The translations under genes and the position numbers were made by a program. Positions 10,946 through 22,149 of a stretch of DNA of 64,000 nucleotides are shown piece by piece (within the stretch, counting starts at the first letter, position 1; the number at the start of each line of letters is the position of its first letter). The notes below the pieces were generated by a model. The model worked only from the letters and a program-made list of their open reading frames with translations. It ran no database searches and was not told the origin of the DNA. This DNA is from Cucumis sativus (Eukaryota > Streptophyta > Magnoliopsida > Cucurbitales > Cucurbitaceae): the NCBI RefSeq assembly GCF_000004075.3, contig NC_026661.2, positions 4,464,001-4,528,000 on the forward strand. The letters are read 5' to 3'.

Positions 10946-12504
10946 AATAAAGTAAACTATAATATATATATATATCAAACTTTCCTTTCCCTTTTTGTCT
11001 TGTGTTCTTCCTTCTAGCTCTCTACACACTTTGTCACTTATTTGTATGCTTTGTACTGTCTTTTGCTATCTATATATTGTCCTATCTGAATAACCATATG
11101 TAGTAATGAGTCGTACGAGTTTTTTGTATTAGGTTTGAAGCTTTTCGGGCAAGTTTTGTTTCTCTCTTTCTGTAATCGCTCTAGCAATTGTATTGCGGAT
11201 CAAGGCGTTTGTTTTGAGTGAGATTATTAATAGTTTTATGAAGTGTTTCTATTGAAAAAAATAAATAAAGCTATATACCAAACTTTCCCTTTTGTGTTGT
11301 GGTCTATCTGATGATCTACAATACATATTCTTTACCGCTTATAGTGTTGTGTTTTGTATTTCGCTATCTATATATCATAATTAACTAACCATGTAGTATT
11401 AGTTTCTAAGGTTTGTTAAAAGCTTCACAAATATAGTCTCTCCTCTAGCTAGCTATGGTTGGGATATTATTTAAAAGGATTTTAACAAGAAACTATTGGG
11501 ATCACTACTGTCTATAGTTAAACAAATATGGATTGGATATCATTCTCAGAATCAACAACACATAAAGTTGAGGGAAAAATATTGGATATATCATTAGCAA
11601 TATCTGAGGTGCAAGCAGTAAAAGAGTCTTACTATACTTGATTTTCAAACTAGCTAGTGCACCATCAACTGATATAAACAGGATGACAATGTTTCCAACT
11701 TGAAACACATGCAAATATTGACATTAAAAAAGAAACATCTATGATCATCAAGTTTATATATAGTCAATATATATATAATATAGAACTTGCGAAACGTAGA
11801 CCTGAATCAGAGCAAATTATATATGCTATATAAACTACGTACGGAATATGTATATACCTGCTGGATTTTGCACAACCAACTGAAAAGCAAATGTTGGAAT
11901 CATCTTGAAAAGTTCTTCAAGTGATACTGGAATTTCATTCACAGCAGCTTTTCAAGCAAACATCAAGCTCTTGTCTATGTATAAACGGGGATCAAAAGCA
12001 ATCAATTTTCGTTTGTGTTTGAGGTCCATTATGAATGTTACATTCAATTTATCATGACCACACCAATGTTGATTATAGATTAATAGTAAATATGGTCTAT
12101 AATTAAGTCTATTTTCTCTCCGATCATTATAACAGTTTTCATCTAACTTTTATAAATTAGTTCAATTTTTTTCTTAAAGAAAGGTTTTGCAAACCATTTT
12201 CGTTCTTAAAAACTTTGGTAGAGGAAGTAGATAATTAAAGCAGGTGTGTTATGTATATTCACCAAATAAAACCTTAGCCATCAAATTATCATTATATTAT
12301 TATTATTATTAACAACCATATGGTTAATTATTAATATACATTTTCATGCCAAAATTTGGTCAAAAGAGAAATCACATCAACTTTCATGTGTCATATCAAC
12401 CATAAATTTGTAATAGGAAAGAGAGAACGTGTAAAACAAAGATAAAAAATGGCTACGATGCTTAAGTAAAGAGAGTTATAAGTATAAAAATAGTTAGAAG
12501 TTTG

Positions 12505-12755
12505 AGATAATTGCAAATATGACAATTGGATTCAAAATAATTAAGTATATATCAACATTTTTAAAAGTTGTAAATATATAGTAAAATTGGTCAAAGTCTT
12601 ATCGGAGTCTACGGCTAATAGACCATATTGCAAATATTGGTCTATCACTAATAAACCAAAAGAGTCTATCAACGATATTAAAAGTATTTATCACTGATAA
12701 ACTTTGTAATATTTACAAATTTTTTAAGATGTTCCTGTATACTTAAAGGGAAATT
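12505..12755. repeat. AT-rich TIR element, full-length type, diverged
   Basis: Left arm TGCAAATATGACAATTGGATTC...TAAGTATATATCAACATTTTTAAAAG and right arm with ACAAATTTTTTAAGATGTTC...TATACTTAA are roughly inverted copies; the centre is made of TCTATCA/TGATAGA words. It is the same family as 16262 and 27503. There is no coding capacity, so it would be a non-autonomous DNA element. Confidence 0.5.
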
Positions 12756-12756
12756 T

Positions 12757-12910
12757 TCGAAAATGGCAAATTTTACAAAATATTTACAACCTATAGCAAA
12801 TTCTAGCACGAATAGTCTAAGCTACAGTGATAGAAGACTGTCATTGACAGAATACAAAATTTTGCTACTAACTTGTAAATATTTTAATTTATGTTTCTAT
12901 TTTTAAAAAT
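12757..12910. repeat. AT-rich TIR element, short type
   Basis: The left arm GGCAAATTTTACAAAATATTTACAA pairs imperfectly with the right arm TTGTAAATATTTTAATTTATG. The centre contains GATAGAAGACTGTCATTGACAG. Copy 26655 has the same design and phrases (GCAAATTTTACAAAATATTTACAA, CAAAATTTTGCTA). Confidence 0.5.
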
Positions 12911-13049
12911 GGTCATATACTTAACTATTATAATTACTCGAGAAGTTTTTAGTTCAAGTCATATCTAAAATTAGGAATATAATGATGTATTTATAGAGAG
13001 AATTAGATGAAGATTATCCTTTTTTCTCGTCATGCAAAGATCAATGAGA

Positions 13050-13186
13050 TATTTTCTAATCCTAAATTAATGAAGTAGAGATGATAAGGGTTGCTAAGAG
13101 GTCGGTATCCACTTAGTAAAGATGTGTTCGAGTGCATCTATCGTGACCCATCGTATCATTTTTTAAAAAAGAAAAAAAAAAAAAGT
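13050..13186 (+). mobile_element. Short SINE-like retroposon, diverged copy
   Basis: Shares AATGAAGTAGAGATGATAAGGG, GCTAAGAG, TATCCACTTAGT, GAGTGCATCTATCGTGACCCAT and an A-rich tail with the better copy at 16318. The tail is interrupted A-rich DNA of about 25 bases. Confidence 0.5.
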
Positions 13187-13499
13187 TATGACAAGATCTT
13201 ATTATTCCTTATCCTTAATTTCTTGATTTTCTACCTATTTTGTTACGTCTAAACCCACAACAATATATATAGATAATTGAATAAACTTTAAAAATCTTTT
13301 TAAAAAGTATCAATATTCCTTTATTTTTACTCTCGTATTATAGAAAATAGATAATAAATTAAAAGAAACTTGGAAGCAAAAGATACCTTTACATACTTAA
13401 TTGTCAAAAAAAAAAAAAAAAAAACCCAAAAAATCAAAATATTAAATAGTTATCTAACCAGTCTTAATTATCCTTTCGTTTTAGATGAATTCTTGTAAA

Positions 13500-13640
13500 T
13501 AAAAAAATTGTTGAAAATATTTACAAAATATAACAAAACCTCGTATTTATAACTGATAGACTTTAAATTATCGGTGTTTATTAGTAATTAAATCTGGAAT
13601 TTTGTAAATATTTTTGTTCGTTTAATTTTTGTATTAAAAT
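13500..13640. repeat. AT-rich TIR element, short type, worn copy
   Basis: TTGAAAATATTTACAAAATATAACAAAA on the left and TGGAATTTTGTAAATATTTTTGTTCG on the right form imperfect inverted ends. The centre has ACTGATAGACTTTAAATTATCGGTG. Similar to copies at 25905 and 31565. Confidence 0.4.
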
Positions 13641-14907
13641 GATGCCATTTACCAAATAAAAATACATATAGAAAAAAGAGAACATTTTATTTTTTACATT
13701 ACCTACAATTTAAATTTTAAATCAAAGTAAAAAAAGTAATTAGTTTGAACAATGAGCAGCTCTTCTTTTTATTTATTCGAATAGCCAGAGGGTCGATAGT
13801 TGTTGGTTCCCTTTTTTTTTTCTTTCTTTTTGCAAATTAAAGTTGATATAGTAATTGATTTCTTTGTTGTGTTGATATGAAAAGGATGTTGTTGGTTTCA
13901 TATTTATTATTCTTTTTCAATGGGGATGGGTTCTCGATGGGGGACCTATCCCCTCGATACCCCTTGCCCGACCCACCTTAGCCTCGTTGCCTAACCTTAC
14001 CGTACACAATAGTTAGTTGTTGATATAGGTTTCACCTTGCCTTAAGCTTATCAACTCACTTTAGCCACGAAATCGGTCGAAGATAATGATTACAATTGAC
14101 AAACATATATAAAATATTAATATACCCACAAGTAAGAAAGATAGAGAGGAGGAGAAAATCAGATCGAGGGGTGAAAGTTCAGGAGAAACTAGACTTAAAA
14201 TCGAGAGAGTAACTTTTATAAACCGAAGATGCATGGCATGCACATGACCACGGGTGTTGCAGTGCGCAACACATGATCTCTGACAAAATGTTTGAAACAT
14301 CGTGGTGCTTCAAGGTAGTGTCATAGCACGAAATCGGTTCGAGATAATGATTATTACAAAATGTAAAATATTTATTTTTGTTTCTGAAAATTAAGTTTAT
14401 ATATAATTCTTTCACTCCAATTTTCTTTTTTTGCTATATATATAATAATTTAAAAAACCAAGTTAAATTTTGAAAACTAAAACAATATAGATTTTAAAAA
14501 GTAAGTTTTTTGGAATTGGAAAATTTGACTAAGAATTCAACCATTGTATTTAAGAAAGATGCAAATCATCGTAAGACAATAAAAGAAAAAATAAGCTTAA
14601 TTTTAGAAAACAAAATGGTTAATTGAGAAACGAGACCTAAAGGAATGGAGATTGAACCGCACTAACAAGCATAATCGAATAACTTTGGAAAGCTAATTTG
14701 GAAAAAGTATCAATGCTCTATCATGTATATTTACCACATTATACAAAACATAGATAACAAAAATGAAAGAAACCCTACAACACAAACACATGTTATATTA
14801 TAAAAATCGAAAAGCATTCAAAAGGTATATCGTCCTAAAAAGAATCAATATCCTTTCCAATAATATTATTCTTTGACTTACACTATTTCCCCCCATGAAT
14901 ACACTTG

Positions 14908-14914
14908 TATAAAA
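14908..14914 (+). promoter_or_regulatory. TATA box of the cystatin-like gene, unit A
   Basis: TATAAAA lies 80 bases before the ATG inside a block (ACACTTGTATAAAAGCTTCA) conserved at 19081 and, as TATATAAA, at 24243. Conservation among all three copies supports a working core promoter. Confidence 0.65.
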
Positions 14915-14993
14915 GCTTCAACAACTCATGCAATGGCAACCCACCACAAAATTTTCATTACTATCAAATATCAACTAAAGCTCTCACAAAAAA

Positions 14994-15392
14994 ATGACAA
15001 TTGGTATTGGTGGAGGAATTGGCCTTGGTCTTCCTGGTCTCAATATAAAGATCGGCGGAGGCATCGGTCTTGGGAATAAAAGGCCGGGGGGGTGCAAGAG
15101 TCATGATCCATCAAAAAAATGGAGTGTATGTCCCAATGATCGCGTTGTAGAAATATATGCTAGGTTTGCAGTGGATGAGTACAACAGAAAACATGGACGT
15201 AATCTTGTGTTTCAATCAGTTTTGGAAGCTTGGGTTTATGTTTATCCTTGTGGCAAGAAAGAGTATAGTATTGAATTAGTAGTAAGAGAAGGGTGTGGGA
15301 ATCATGTCCTCAAGTATCATGCTGTTGTGACTGAAACAGGCTGTGCTGCTCGCAGGAAGACTCTGGTGTCTTTCGACCAAATCGACGACTAA
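14994..15392 (+). CDS. Glycine-rich cystatin-like protein, copy A (132 aa)
   Basis: An intronless gene. Residues 1-35 are glycine-rich with two similar blocks (GIGGGIGLGLPG and KIGGGIGLGNKR). Then comes a conserved GGCKSHDPSKKW joint and a cystatin-like domain: YARFAVDEYNRKHG matches the phytocystatin LARFAVDEHN helix, followed by NLVFQSVLEAWVYV, KKEYSIELVV, LKYHAVVTET and LVSFDQI strands. The QxVxG inhibitory loop is missing. Five cysteines in the cystatin part and joint are mostly conserved with copy B (SVCPND, YPCGKK, EGCGN, TGCAAR). No signal peptide is evident. The ATG at 994 is supported by homology to copies B and C and lies just downstream of the conserved promoter block. Function is unknown to me; it may be a modified protease inhibitor or a non-inhibitory binding protein. 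Confidence 0.75.
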   Translation: MTIGIGGGIGLGLPGLNIKIGGGIGLGNKRPGGCKSHDPSKKWSVCPNDRVVEIYARFAVDEYNRKHGRNLVFQSVLEAWVYVYPCGKKEYSIELVVREGCGNHVLKYHAVVTETGCAARRKTLVSFDQIDD

Positions 15393-16261
15393 AAGAGAAG
15401 TTATATGCATGCAATCAAAGTTTATACTTATGTGTGAGAAGTACACAATAATAAATCTTATATGATATTGTACTGTTCTACTCTCTTTCACTATCTCTGT
15501 TCTAAAATGATAATGGAGGCCAAACTACGTTTTTAGTCCCTAACCCTATATTTTGTGTTTTACTTTTCATTTTGCTTCGTTGCACTCTTAAAGTTTATGT
15601 TGTAGTTTTCTGTTTTAGTTTTGTTTAGTTTTGTACTTCGTTCTTGATTGTGTTGAAGGTTTAGAAGAAAATTATAACTAAAAACAATAAACTCACAAAA
15701 ACAATAACAATAGTATTTAAATAAATTCAATTGGGTTTGAAAATTAGGTAGGAAACTAATTATAAAAACTAAAAATCAATCGATCCTTATCAGACAACTA
15801 GACCTACTTTTATAATTTTGAGAGTTTGGCATGGCTTCTAAAAATATTGGTCTACAAAAATGTGTATATATATAAGAACCCATTTGTTGTTATTATATAC
15901 ATACATATAATAGTATGTATGTATGTAAATGAGCGGATTTTTGTTTTTTATTTTGGTATCTTTCTATGGATATATATAATTAATGGAAATATCGATTCTG
16001 ATCTCGATGTTCAACTTATTGAAACTAGAATACACAGACGTGAGTTGCACGTGTCAAAATCTTTTTTTCTTTTAAAATTATCTATATTTTCTTTTCTTTT
16101 TGGAATTTTATATATTATATATTGATAATAATACACACTAATCATCGGGATAGATGATAAACCTTCTAAGGAGGGAGGGAATGATTGTGAAATGATCTCA
16201 CTTGGTCTTACTAAATGAGTAACTTCGTTATGTATACTCATCTATTGCTTTAAATATTAGA

Positions 16262-16610
16262 GATAGTTGCAAATTTAACAATTAGATTCAAAATAATTAA
16301 GTATATAACAACATTTTATCTCATCATTATTTAATGAAGCGGGAGTGATGAGGGTGCTAAGGAGATGTCCACCTAGTGGAGATGTCCTGGTGCACCTGCT
16401 GACCCACATTATCTTTCTCTAAAAAAAATAACATTTTAAAAAATTTACAAATATAACAAAATTTGTCAAATTCTATCAATAATAGAAGTCTATGACTAAT
16501 ACACTATGTTGCAAATATTGATCTATTACCGATAGACTATACAAATCTATTGACGATAATTTTGCTATATTTTCAATTTTTTTAAAATGTTGCTATATTT
16601 CGAAAAGGAC
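16262..16610. repeat. AT-rich TIR element interrupted by a retroposon
   Basis: Same family as the intact copy at 27503. The left arm GTTGCAAATTTAACAATTAGATTCAAAATAATTAAGTATATAACAACATTTT is broken at 16317 and resumes at 16438 with AAAAAATTTACAAATATAACAAAATTTGTCAAATTC. The right arm is TTTTGCTATATTTTCAATTTTTTTAAAATGTTGCTATA. The centre carries the usual TCTATCA/GATAGA words. Confidence 0.65.
16318..16429 (+). mobile_element. Short SINE-like retroposon with target duplication
   Basis: About 112 bp ending in an A run, flanked by the 8-bp direct repeat AACATTTT (16310-16317 and 16430-16437). Comparison with the empty site in the sister TIR element at 27531 shows that exactly this stretch is inserted. 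The body has TCCACCTAGTGG (weakly like an A box) and GGTGCACCTGC (weakly like a B box), so it may be tRNA-derived, but the boxes are poor. It has no coding capacity. Confidence 0.7.
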
Positions 16611-16744
16611 CATCAGATACAATTACCCTAAATATTAATGTTTTTTGTTAGCACTGCTCTTGGGCTTATGGGCTTATCTCTAGCCCTTTTGTACCGATCA
16701 TGAACTTTGTATTTTGTGCGCTTTATTGAATATATATACATATA

Positions 16745-16850
16745 TGGAAATGATAAAGGGTGTCCACCTAGTGGGATGCTTCAGTGCATCCACTGACTCT
16801 GCAAGTATCCATTTTTCTAAAAAAACATTTCCATTTTTCTAAAAAAACAT
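16745..16850 (+). mobile_element. SINE-like retroposon, 5'-shortened copy
   Basis: ATGATAAAGGGTGTCCACCTAGTGGGATG, CAGTGCATCCACTGAC and an A-rich tail match the copy at 16318. The tail segment CCATTTTTCTAAAAAAACATTT is repeated twice in tandem. Confidence 0.5.
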
Positions 16851-17916
16851 TTGAATTTAACAAATGCTTTCTTGTTTTCATTGAGATTACTTTATAAAGT
16901 GCAACTGCAACCTAGTAGGAAAGATAAACTTCAACATGTATTGTTTGTCCTTGACCCTTTGTTAACGGTCGTTGTAAAATTGAGCAACACTAAAATCTAC
17001 AAAGAGCATCAAAATAAATAAAACTTTATAAGTTTTTTGAAACTAAAGTTTTGATTTTGTATATATGTATTGATTATAAATAGAGTAAAAGAGTGAGGAA
17101 AAAATTGTATTGTATCGTGGTAAGATTTTAAGTAACTTAATTTATTAAATTATAAACAATAAATAAATAAATATGAAAGGTATGGTTGCCGTTTTAATTA
17201 CAATGATGTTCAACACCTTTATTTTTTGTTTAATATCTTTCAACTTCCTACTTTGAAAATGTTCCAAACCCTCTATTACATAACGTTTACCATCAAACCC
17301 GAAAATTTTACCACAATGTATTAGTAACTATATAATAGTTTAAATAAAATTAAATAAACTATGGTAAACCTAAACTTTGTTTAAGACATGCTTTTTTATT
17401 TTAAAAAGTCAATTTATTGACATAATACAAATGCATGTTCACCATCAAATCTACAAACTACCACAACGTATAAGTAACAAAATAATTTAAATAAAAAATT
17501 AATAAACTATGATAAATCTAAAATTCATCTAACACATGGTTTTTTTACTAGAAAAAATTCAAGGATTTCATATACTACAAACCAATCAACTTAGCAAGAA
17601 ATGGAAAATTTATTTGCTTAATTACCAAATGTATATCACTATTTAACAAAATTTAAATATTTGTAATTGTTATCTTAAATTTCTTTGGAAGAAATAGACT
17701 TCCAAACTCATTCATTCTCGAACCACATAATCATAAATGTCTAAATCTTAGACCTTTAGGTGAAGAGTTACAAATGGCCACATATCCATGGCTTACCATG
17801 GTGAGTAAAAAAAAAGTTGTTTATTTGCGCTAAAAGGAAAAACAGATCTAGTGAGTAAAAGAAAGAAAAACATTCAAATGTTTGTAAGAAAATAAAACGG
17901 TAGAAGATAGGTCTTT

Positions 17917-17938
17917 ATATATATATATATATATATAT
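17917..17938. repeat. TA dinucleotide repeat
   Basis: An uninterrupted alternating TA run in the unit A spacer; unit B has no run at the corresponding place (21880-21890). Confidence 0.7.
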
Positions 17939-18189
17939 AGTTACGTTGAAGAAAATAAAAGGTTACGAAATCTTTTTCGAACTCATCATTAAATACTAGA
18001 TATTAGAGAAATTAAATTAGTGAAATTAATAATTAGATAAAATCTTTTTTTTTTTTACTTCTTAAACAATGTGTTAGACATTAAGGTGAGAATTTGAAAA
18101 GATAATCAATAGTTTTCGTCTAGAACATAAAGGTTCGGTTCTTATCTCTACAATTGTACCAAAAAAAGAGCAATACTTTGTTTTCAAGA

Positions 18190-18623
18190 CGTTGTGTTTA
18201 GTAATGAGAAGAGTCTCTCCGACAGCTAGCCCAGTATTGATCAGCTTACAAGTTTGGAGAAATAAGAGTTGGTTTCCATCAGCTTTGAGGGTTCTTCATA
18301 TTCAACCAAATGACCAAAGTCATTGTCAAAGACGGTAGAACTCTGTGAGCTACTGTTACAATAGTGCATTCTGAAAACTCCTTCCCTTATAATTCTTTGT
18401 AAAATGGTGTCAGTTGCCGAGTCGATTGAAGTGGTAGCCTCATCGAGAACGAGAATTTTATGTCGTATGAGTAGCACTCGACCGAGACGGAAGAGTTGGC
18501 GTTTTCCCACACTCCAGTTTCCACAGATGAGTCGAGCTGATTTGGTAGACTGCTGACAGTGGCCTTCAGCTGACACCTCTCTAATGCCTTCCATATCTCA
18601 TCATCATCAGAGTAAAGGCCAAG
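18190..18623 (-). pseudogene. ABCC-type ABC transporter NBD2 fragment, unit A
   Basis: On the minus strand the fragment gives the second nucleotide-binding domain of a plant ABCC (MRP-type) transporter: [17 protein letters not shown] (ABC signature region), [19 protein letters not shown] (Walker B and D-loop), then after a frame change [21 protein letters not shown], the typical C-terminus. Walker A and everything upstream are missing because the unit boundary cuts the fragment at 18623. In the signature, the usual DEGGNWSVGQRQL is also damaged. It cannot make a transporter. It is a relic co-duplicated with the cystatin-like gene. Confidence 0.85.
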
Positions 18624-19080
18624 GGGAAGAGTGGAGGGGAGGAGAAAATCAGTTCGAGGGGTGAAAGTTCAAGAGAAACTAGACTTAAAATCGAAAGAGT
18701 AACTTAATAACCAAGAATTCGACAATTGTATTTAAGAAAGATGCAAAGAAAAAATAAGCTTAATTTTAAAAAACAAAAACAAAAAACGAAATGGTTCATT
18801 ACCAAACGAGACCTAAAAAATGGAGATTGAACCGCGCTAAAAAGCATAATGGAATAACTTTGAAAAGCTAATTTCCAAAAAGTATCAATATTCTATTATG
18901 AATATTTCCCACGTTATACAGAACATAGATAACAAAAATCAAAGAAACGCTACAACATAAACACATGTTATATTATAAAAATCGAATAACATTCAAAGGT
19001 ATATCGTCCTAAAAAGAATCAATATCCTTTCCAATAATATTATTCTTTGACTTACACTATTTCCCCCATGAATACACTTG

Positions 19081-19087
19081 TATAAAA
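19081..19087 (+). promoter_or_regulatory. TATA box of the cystatin-like gene, unit B
   Basis: TATAAAA, 84 bases before the ATG, in the same conserved ACACTTGTATAAAAGCTTCA block as at 14908. Confidence 0.65.
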
Positions 19088-19164
19088 GCTTCAACAACTC
19101 ATGCAATGGCAACCCACCACAAAATTTTCATTACTATCAAATATCAACTAAAGATCACAAAAAA

Positions 19165-19569
19165 ATGGCAGGTATTCTTGCTGGTCTTGATGGAGGACTT
19201 GGTTTTGGTTTTAGTCCTTTCAGTTTAAAGATCGGCGGAGGTATCGATCTCGGGAGTAAAAGGCCGGGGGGGTGCAAGAGTCATGATCCATCAAAAAAAT
19301 GGGTTATATGTCCCAATGATCAAGTTGTAGAAGCTGCTAAGTTTGCAGTGGCTGAGTTCAACAAAAAATATGGAAATAATCTTGTGTTTCAAGTAGTTTT
19401 GGAAGCTTGGGTTTTTACTAATCCTTGTGGGAAGAAAGAGTATAGTATTGAATTAGTAGTAATAGACGGCTGCTTGAATCGTGTTCTCAAGTTTCATGCA
19501 GTCGTGACTGAAACACCCTGTGCTGCTCGCAAGAGGACTCTGGTGTCTTTCGACCAAATCGTCGACTAA
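19165..19569 (+). CDS. Glycine-rich cystatin-like protein, copy B (134 aa)
   Basis: Paralogue of copy A. The open frame runs back to 19078, but that start would lie before the TATA box, so I use the ATG at 19165 (MAGILAGLDGG). The N-terminus is again glycine-rich (GGLGFGFSPF, KIGGGIDLGSKR), followed by GGCKSHDPSKKW, the cystatin-type helix AAKFAVAEFNKKYG, and strands NLVFQVVLEAWVF, KKEYSIELVV, LKFHAVVTET and LVSFDQI. It has no QxVxG loop. Cysteines agree with copy A except one shifted residue (GCLNR for GCGN). The cystatin part is much better kept than the glycine-rich head. Probable soluble intracellular protein; role unknown. Confidence 0.75.
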   Translation: MAGILAGLDGGLGFGFSPFSLKIGGGIDLGSKRPGGCKSHDPSKKWVICPNDQVVEAAKFAVAEFNKKYGNNLVFQVVLEAWVFTNPCGKKEYSIELVVIDGCLNRVLKFHAVVTETPCAARKRTLVSFDQIVD

Positions 19570-20392
19570 AAGAGAAGTTATATGTGCAATCAAAGTTTAT
19601 ACTGTGTGAGAAGTACACAATAATAAATCTTGTAGGATATTGTACTGCTCTACTTTCTTTCACTATCTGTTCTAAAATAATAATAATGGAGGCCAAACTA
19701 CGTTTTTAGTCCCGAAACCCTATAATTTTTGCGTTTTACTTTTCATTTTGCTTCTTTACATGCACTCTTAAGTTTCTCAATTAAATTTGCACCTGTTTTG
19801 TATTTGGTTCTTTATTGTGTTCAACCGTTTAAAATGTCGACCTCGATCGATATTTCTACCAAGAAAACTATAACTATAAACAATAAACTCATAAAAAAAT
19901 TAGTACTTAAATAAATTCAATTGAGAGTCTGAAAATTAGGTAGGAAATTTTAAAACTAAAAATCAATTGATTGTTATCAGACAACTCGACCTACTTTTAT
20001 AATTTTGAGAGTTTGGCATAGCTTCTAAAAACATTGGTTTACAAAAAATATAGATATAATAACAAAGCAAATAGATCTAAGGATGGAACGAGTTTTTATT
20101 TTCAAAAATCAACTGGTCATCAAATCGAGCTAGCTATAAGCATCAACTTTTTCTATAGTTATACGAACCCATTTGTTTGTTGTTATTATATATATATGAG
20201 TAGGGATTTTTTATTTTTTATTTTGGTATATTTCTATGATATATATAATTAATGAAAATGTTGATTATTTCTTATCTCGGTGTCAAAACTTATTATAAAA
20301 ACTAGAACACGTAAACGTATGTTGCACGTATCAAGATCTTTCTTTCTTTTAAAATTATCTATATTTTCTTTCTTTTGGAATTATACAAATAT

Positions 20393-20452
<60 letters not shown>

Positions 20453-22149
20453 GAAATAATATTGAATTGAGAAAGAACAACTTTAAAGAAACATAATATG
20501 ATAATTAAAGAAAATATTAGTTTATTAAACTTGTATGTTTTTAATACACTATAGAGGATAAACTTTCGATCTCAAAGGACGGAGTGAACGTTTGGGATGA
20601 TCTCATTTAATCTTATTAAATGAGTAACCTTATTATGTACCGTTTTTTCTTTTTTTTATGTGTTAAATTTTCAACATTTGAATTTAACAAATGTTCTATC
20701 ATTTTCATTAAGATCATTCAAAGTAGCCTTTGTTAATGGTCGTTGTAAAATTGAGCGACACTAAAAGCTACAAAAAGAAAATTAAATAATAAATCACACA
20801 AATTCAAATTTAAGTCTAATTTACAATGTTGTAAAATCAACAGTGAGCATCAAAATGGACAAAACTCTACAAGTTTTTTGAAATTAAAGTTTTGATTTTG
20901 TATATATGTATTGATTATTAATAGAGAAAAAAAAGCGAGGAAAAGACTATATTAAGTAACTTATTTTATTAAATTATAAACAATAAATAAATATGAAATG
21001 TATGGTTGCCGTTTTAATAACAATGACTTTCAACACCTTTATTTTTTGTTTTATATCTTTGAACTTTCTTTGAAATTCTAAGTACTATGACAGGTTCCAA
21101 ATCCTTTATTAGAATGTTCACCACGTCAAACCTGAAAATTTACTCCAACGTATTAGTAACCATATAATAGTTTAAATAAAATTAAATAAAGTAGAGTAAA
21201 TCTAAACTTTGTTTAAAACATGATTTTTTTAATTAAAAAAAATTCAATTATTAACCTATACAAATGCATGTTATTCACCATCAAATCTACAAATTTACCA
21301 TAATAATTTAAATAAAAAATAAATAAACTAGTATAAATCTAAAATTCATCTAACACATGGTGTTTTTATTAGATAAAATTAAAGGACTGACATATATATC
21401 ACAAACGAATCAACTAATTAACTTATAAGATGCATATCACTGTTTATAGAAAATGCAAATGCTACCATTAGATATGTTACTTTTTTTTTGTTGTTGTTGC
21501 TATATGGGTAATGAAATTTGAAAATATTTGTAACTATGATATATCTTAAATTTTTTGAAAACAAAAGTCTAATTTCAAATTCATTCAATCTTAAATTTTG
21601 AATTAACCATAAACCTATAATCATAAACGTCCACAACCCACGTCATTATCGTAAATGTTGACGTTTTAAGTAAATTAAACAATACTAATGGGTGATGAGT
21701 TACAAATCCCCACATATATCCAATGGCTTACCATGGCGAGTAAAAACAATTGATAGTAAACAATGGCTTCTTTGACAACACAGAAAAAACACACATCTAG
21801 TGAGTAAAGAAAAGAAAAGAAACCTAATAATTAGAGAGAAATTCAAATATTTGTAAGAAAATAAAATGGTAGAAGATAGGTCTTTATACATAGTTACGTT
21901 GAAGAAAATAAAAGGGTTACAAAGTTCTTTTATGATCTCTATCAATAAATATAGATTCATAAATATTAAAAATTAAATTATTGAAATAATTAGATAAAAC
22001 TTTTCTATTTTGACAAATTTTTCTCTTAAATAATGTGTTAGGCATGAAGGGAATTAAGAATTTGAAAAGATAATCAATACCTTTCGTCATAGGTAAACAA
22101 ACTATACAACTAACATAGGCATTATCTTTCTTTTTACAAGTCCCTACAA
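19570..22149. other. Unit B spacer, non-coding
   Basis: Matches the unit A spacer, but without the TIR element and retroposon found at 16262-16620. No gene recognised. Confidence 0.55.
20398..20448. repeat. (TA)n microsatellite
   Basis: About 50 bp of pure alternating AT, absent from the corresponding place in unit A (near 16110). Confidence 0.9.

Larger units (their letters stand above)
10946..14143. other. Intergenic DNA with several small repeats
   Basis: No gene recognised. It holds two TIR-type AT-rich repeats (12505, 12757), a SINE-like copy (13050) and a further TIR-type copy (13500). Near 13920-14000 there is a GC-richer patch (GGGGATGGG, CCCCTCGATACCCC) of unknown origin. CACGAAATCGGTCGAAGATAATGATTA at 14066 is nearly repeated at 14327, close to the start of the duplicated cystatin unit. 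Confidence 0.45.
15393..18189. other. Unit A spacer, non-coding
   Basis: The first 600 bp match the 3' flanks of copies B and C, including AGAAGTACACAATAATAAATCTT, which may contain the polyadenylation region. Further on lie a TIR element split by a retroposon (16262), another retroposon copy (16745) and a TA microsatellite (17917-17938). No other gene was seen. Confidence 0.55.
14144..18623. repeat. Segmental duplication unit A (cystatin-like gene + ABCC fragment)
   Basis: This 4.5-kb segment is repeated in order at 18634 onward. Shared landmarks: GGAGGAGAAAATCAG with GAGGGGTGAAAGTTCA (14151/18642), the promoter and gene (14994/19165), TTGATTTTGTATATATGTATTGATTA (17051/20893), TGGTTGCCGTTTTAAT (17183/21004), the ATGGCTTACCATGG stretch (17788/21723) and the ABCC fragment. 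The right end is a clear junction: homology to unit B stops after GGCCAAG at 18623, where unit B continues into ABCC sequence. Unit A carries about 310 bp near 14220-14530 that unit B lacks, and about 350 bp of repeat insertions near 16262-16620. Confidence 0.8.

Noticed and set aside
14061-14415. Overlapping minus-strand frames of 78-79 codons near the unit A start
   Set aside because: No similarity, and they span a segment missing from unit B; treated as non-coding.
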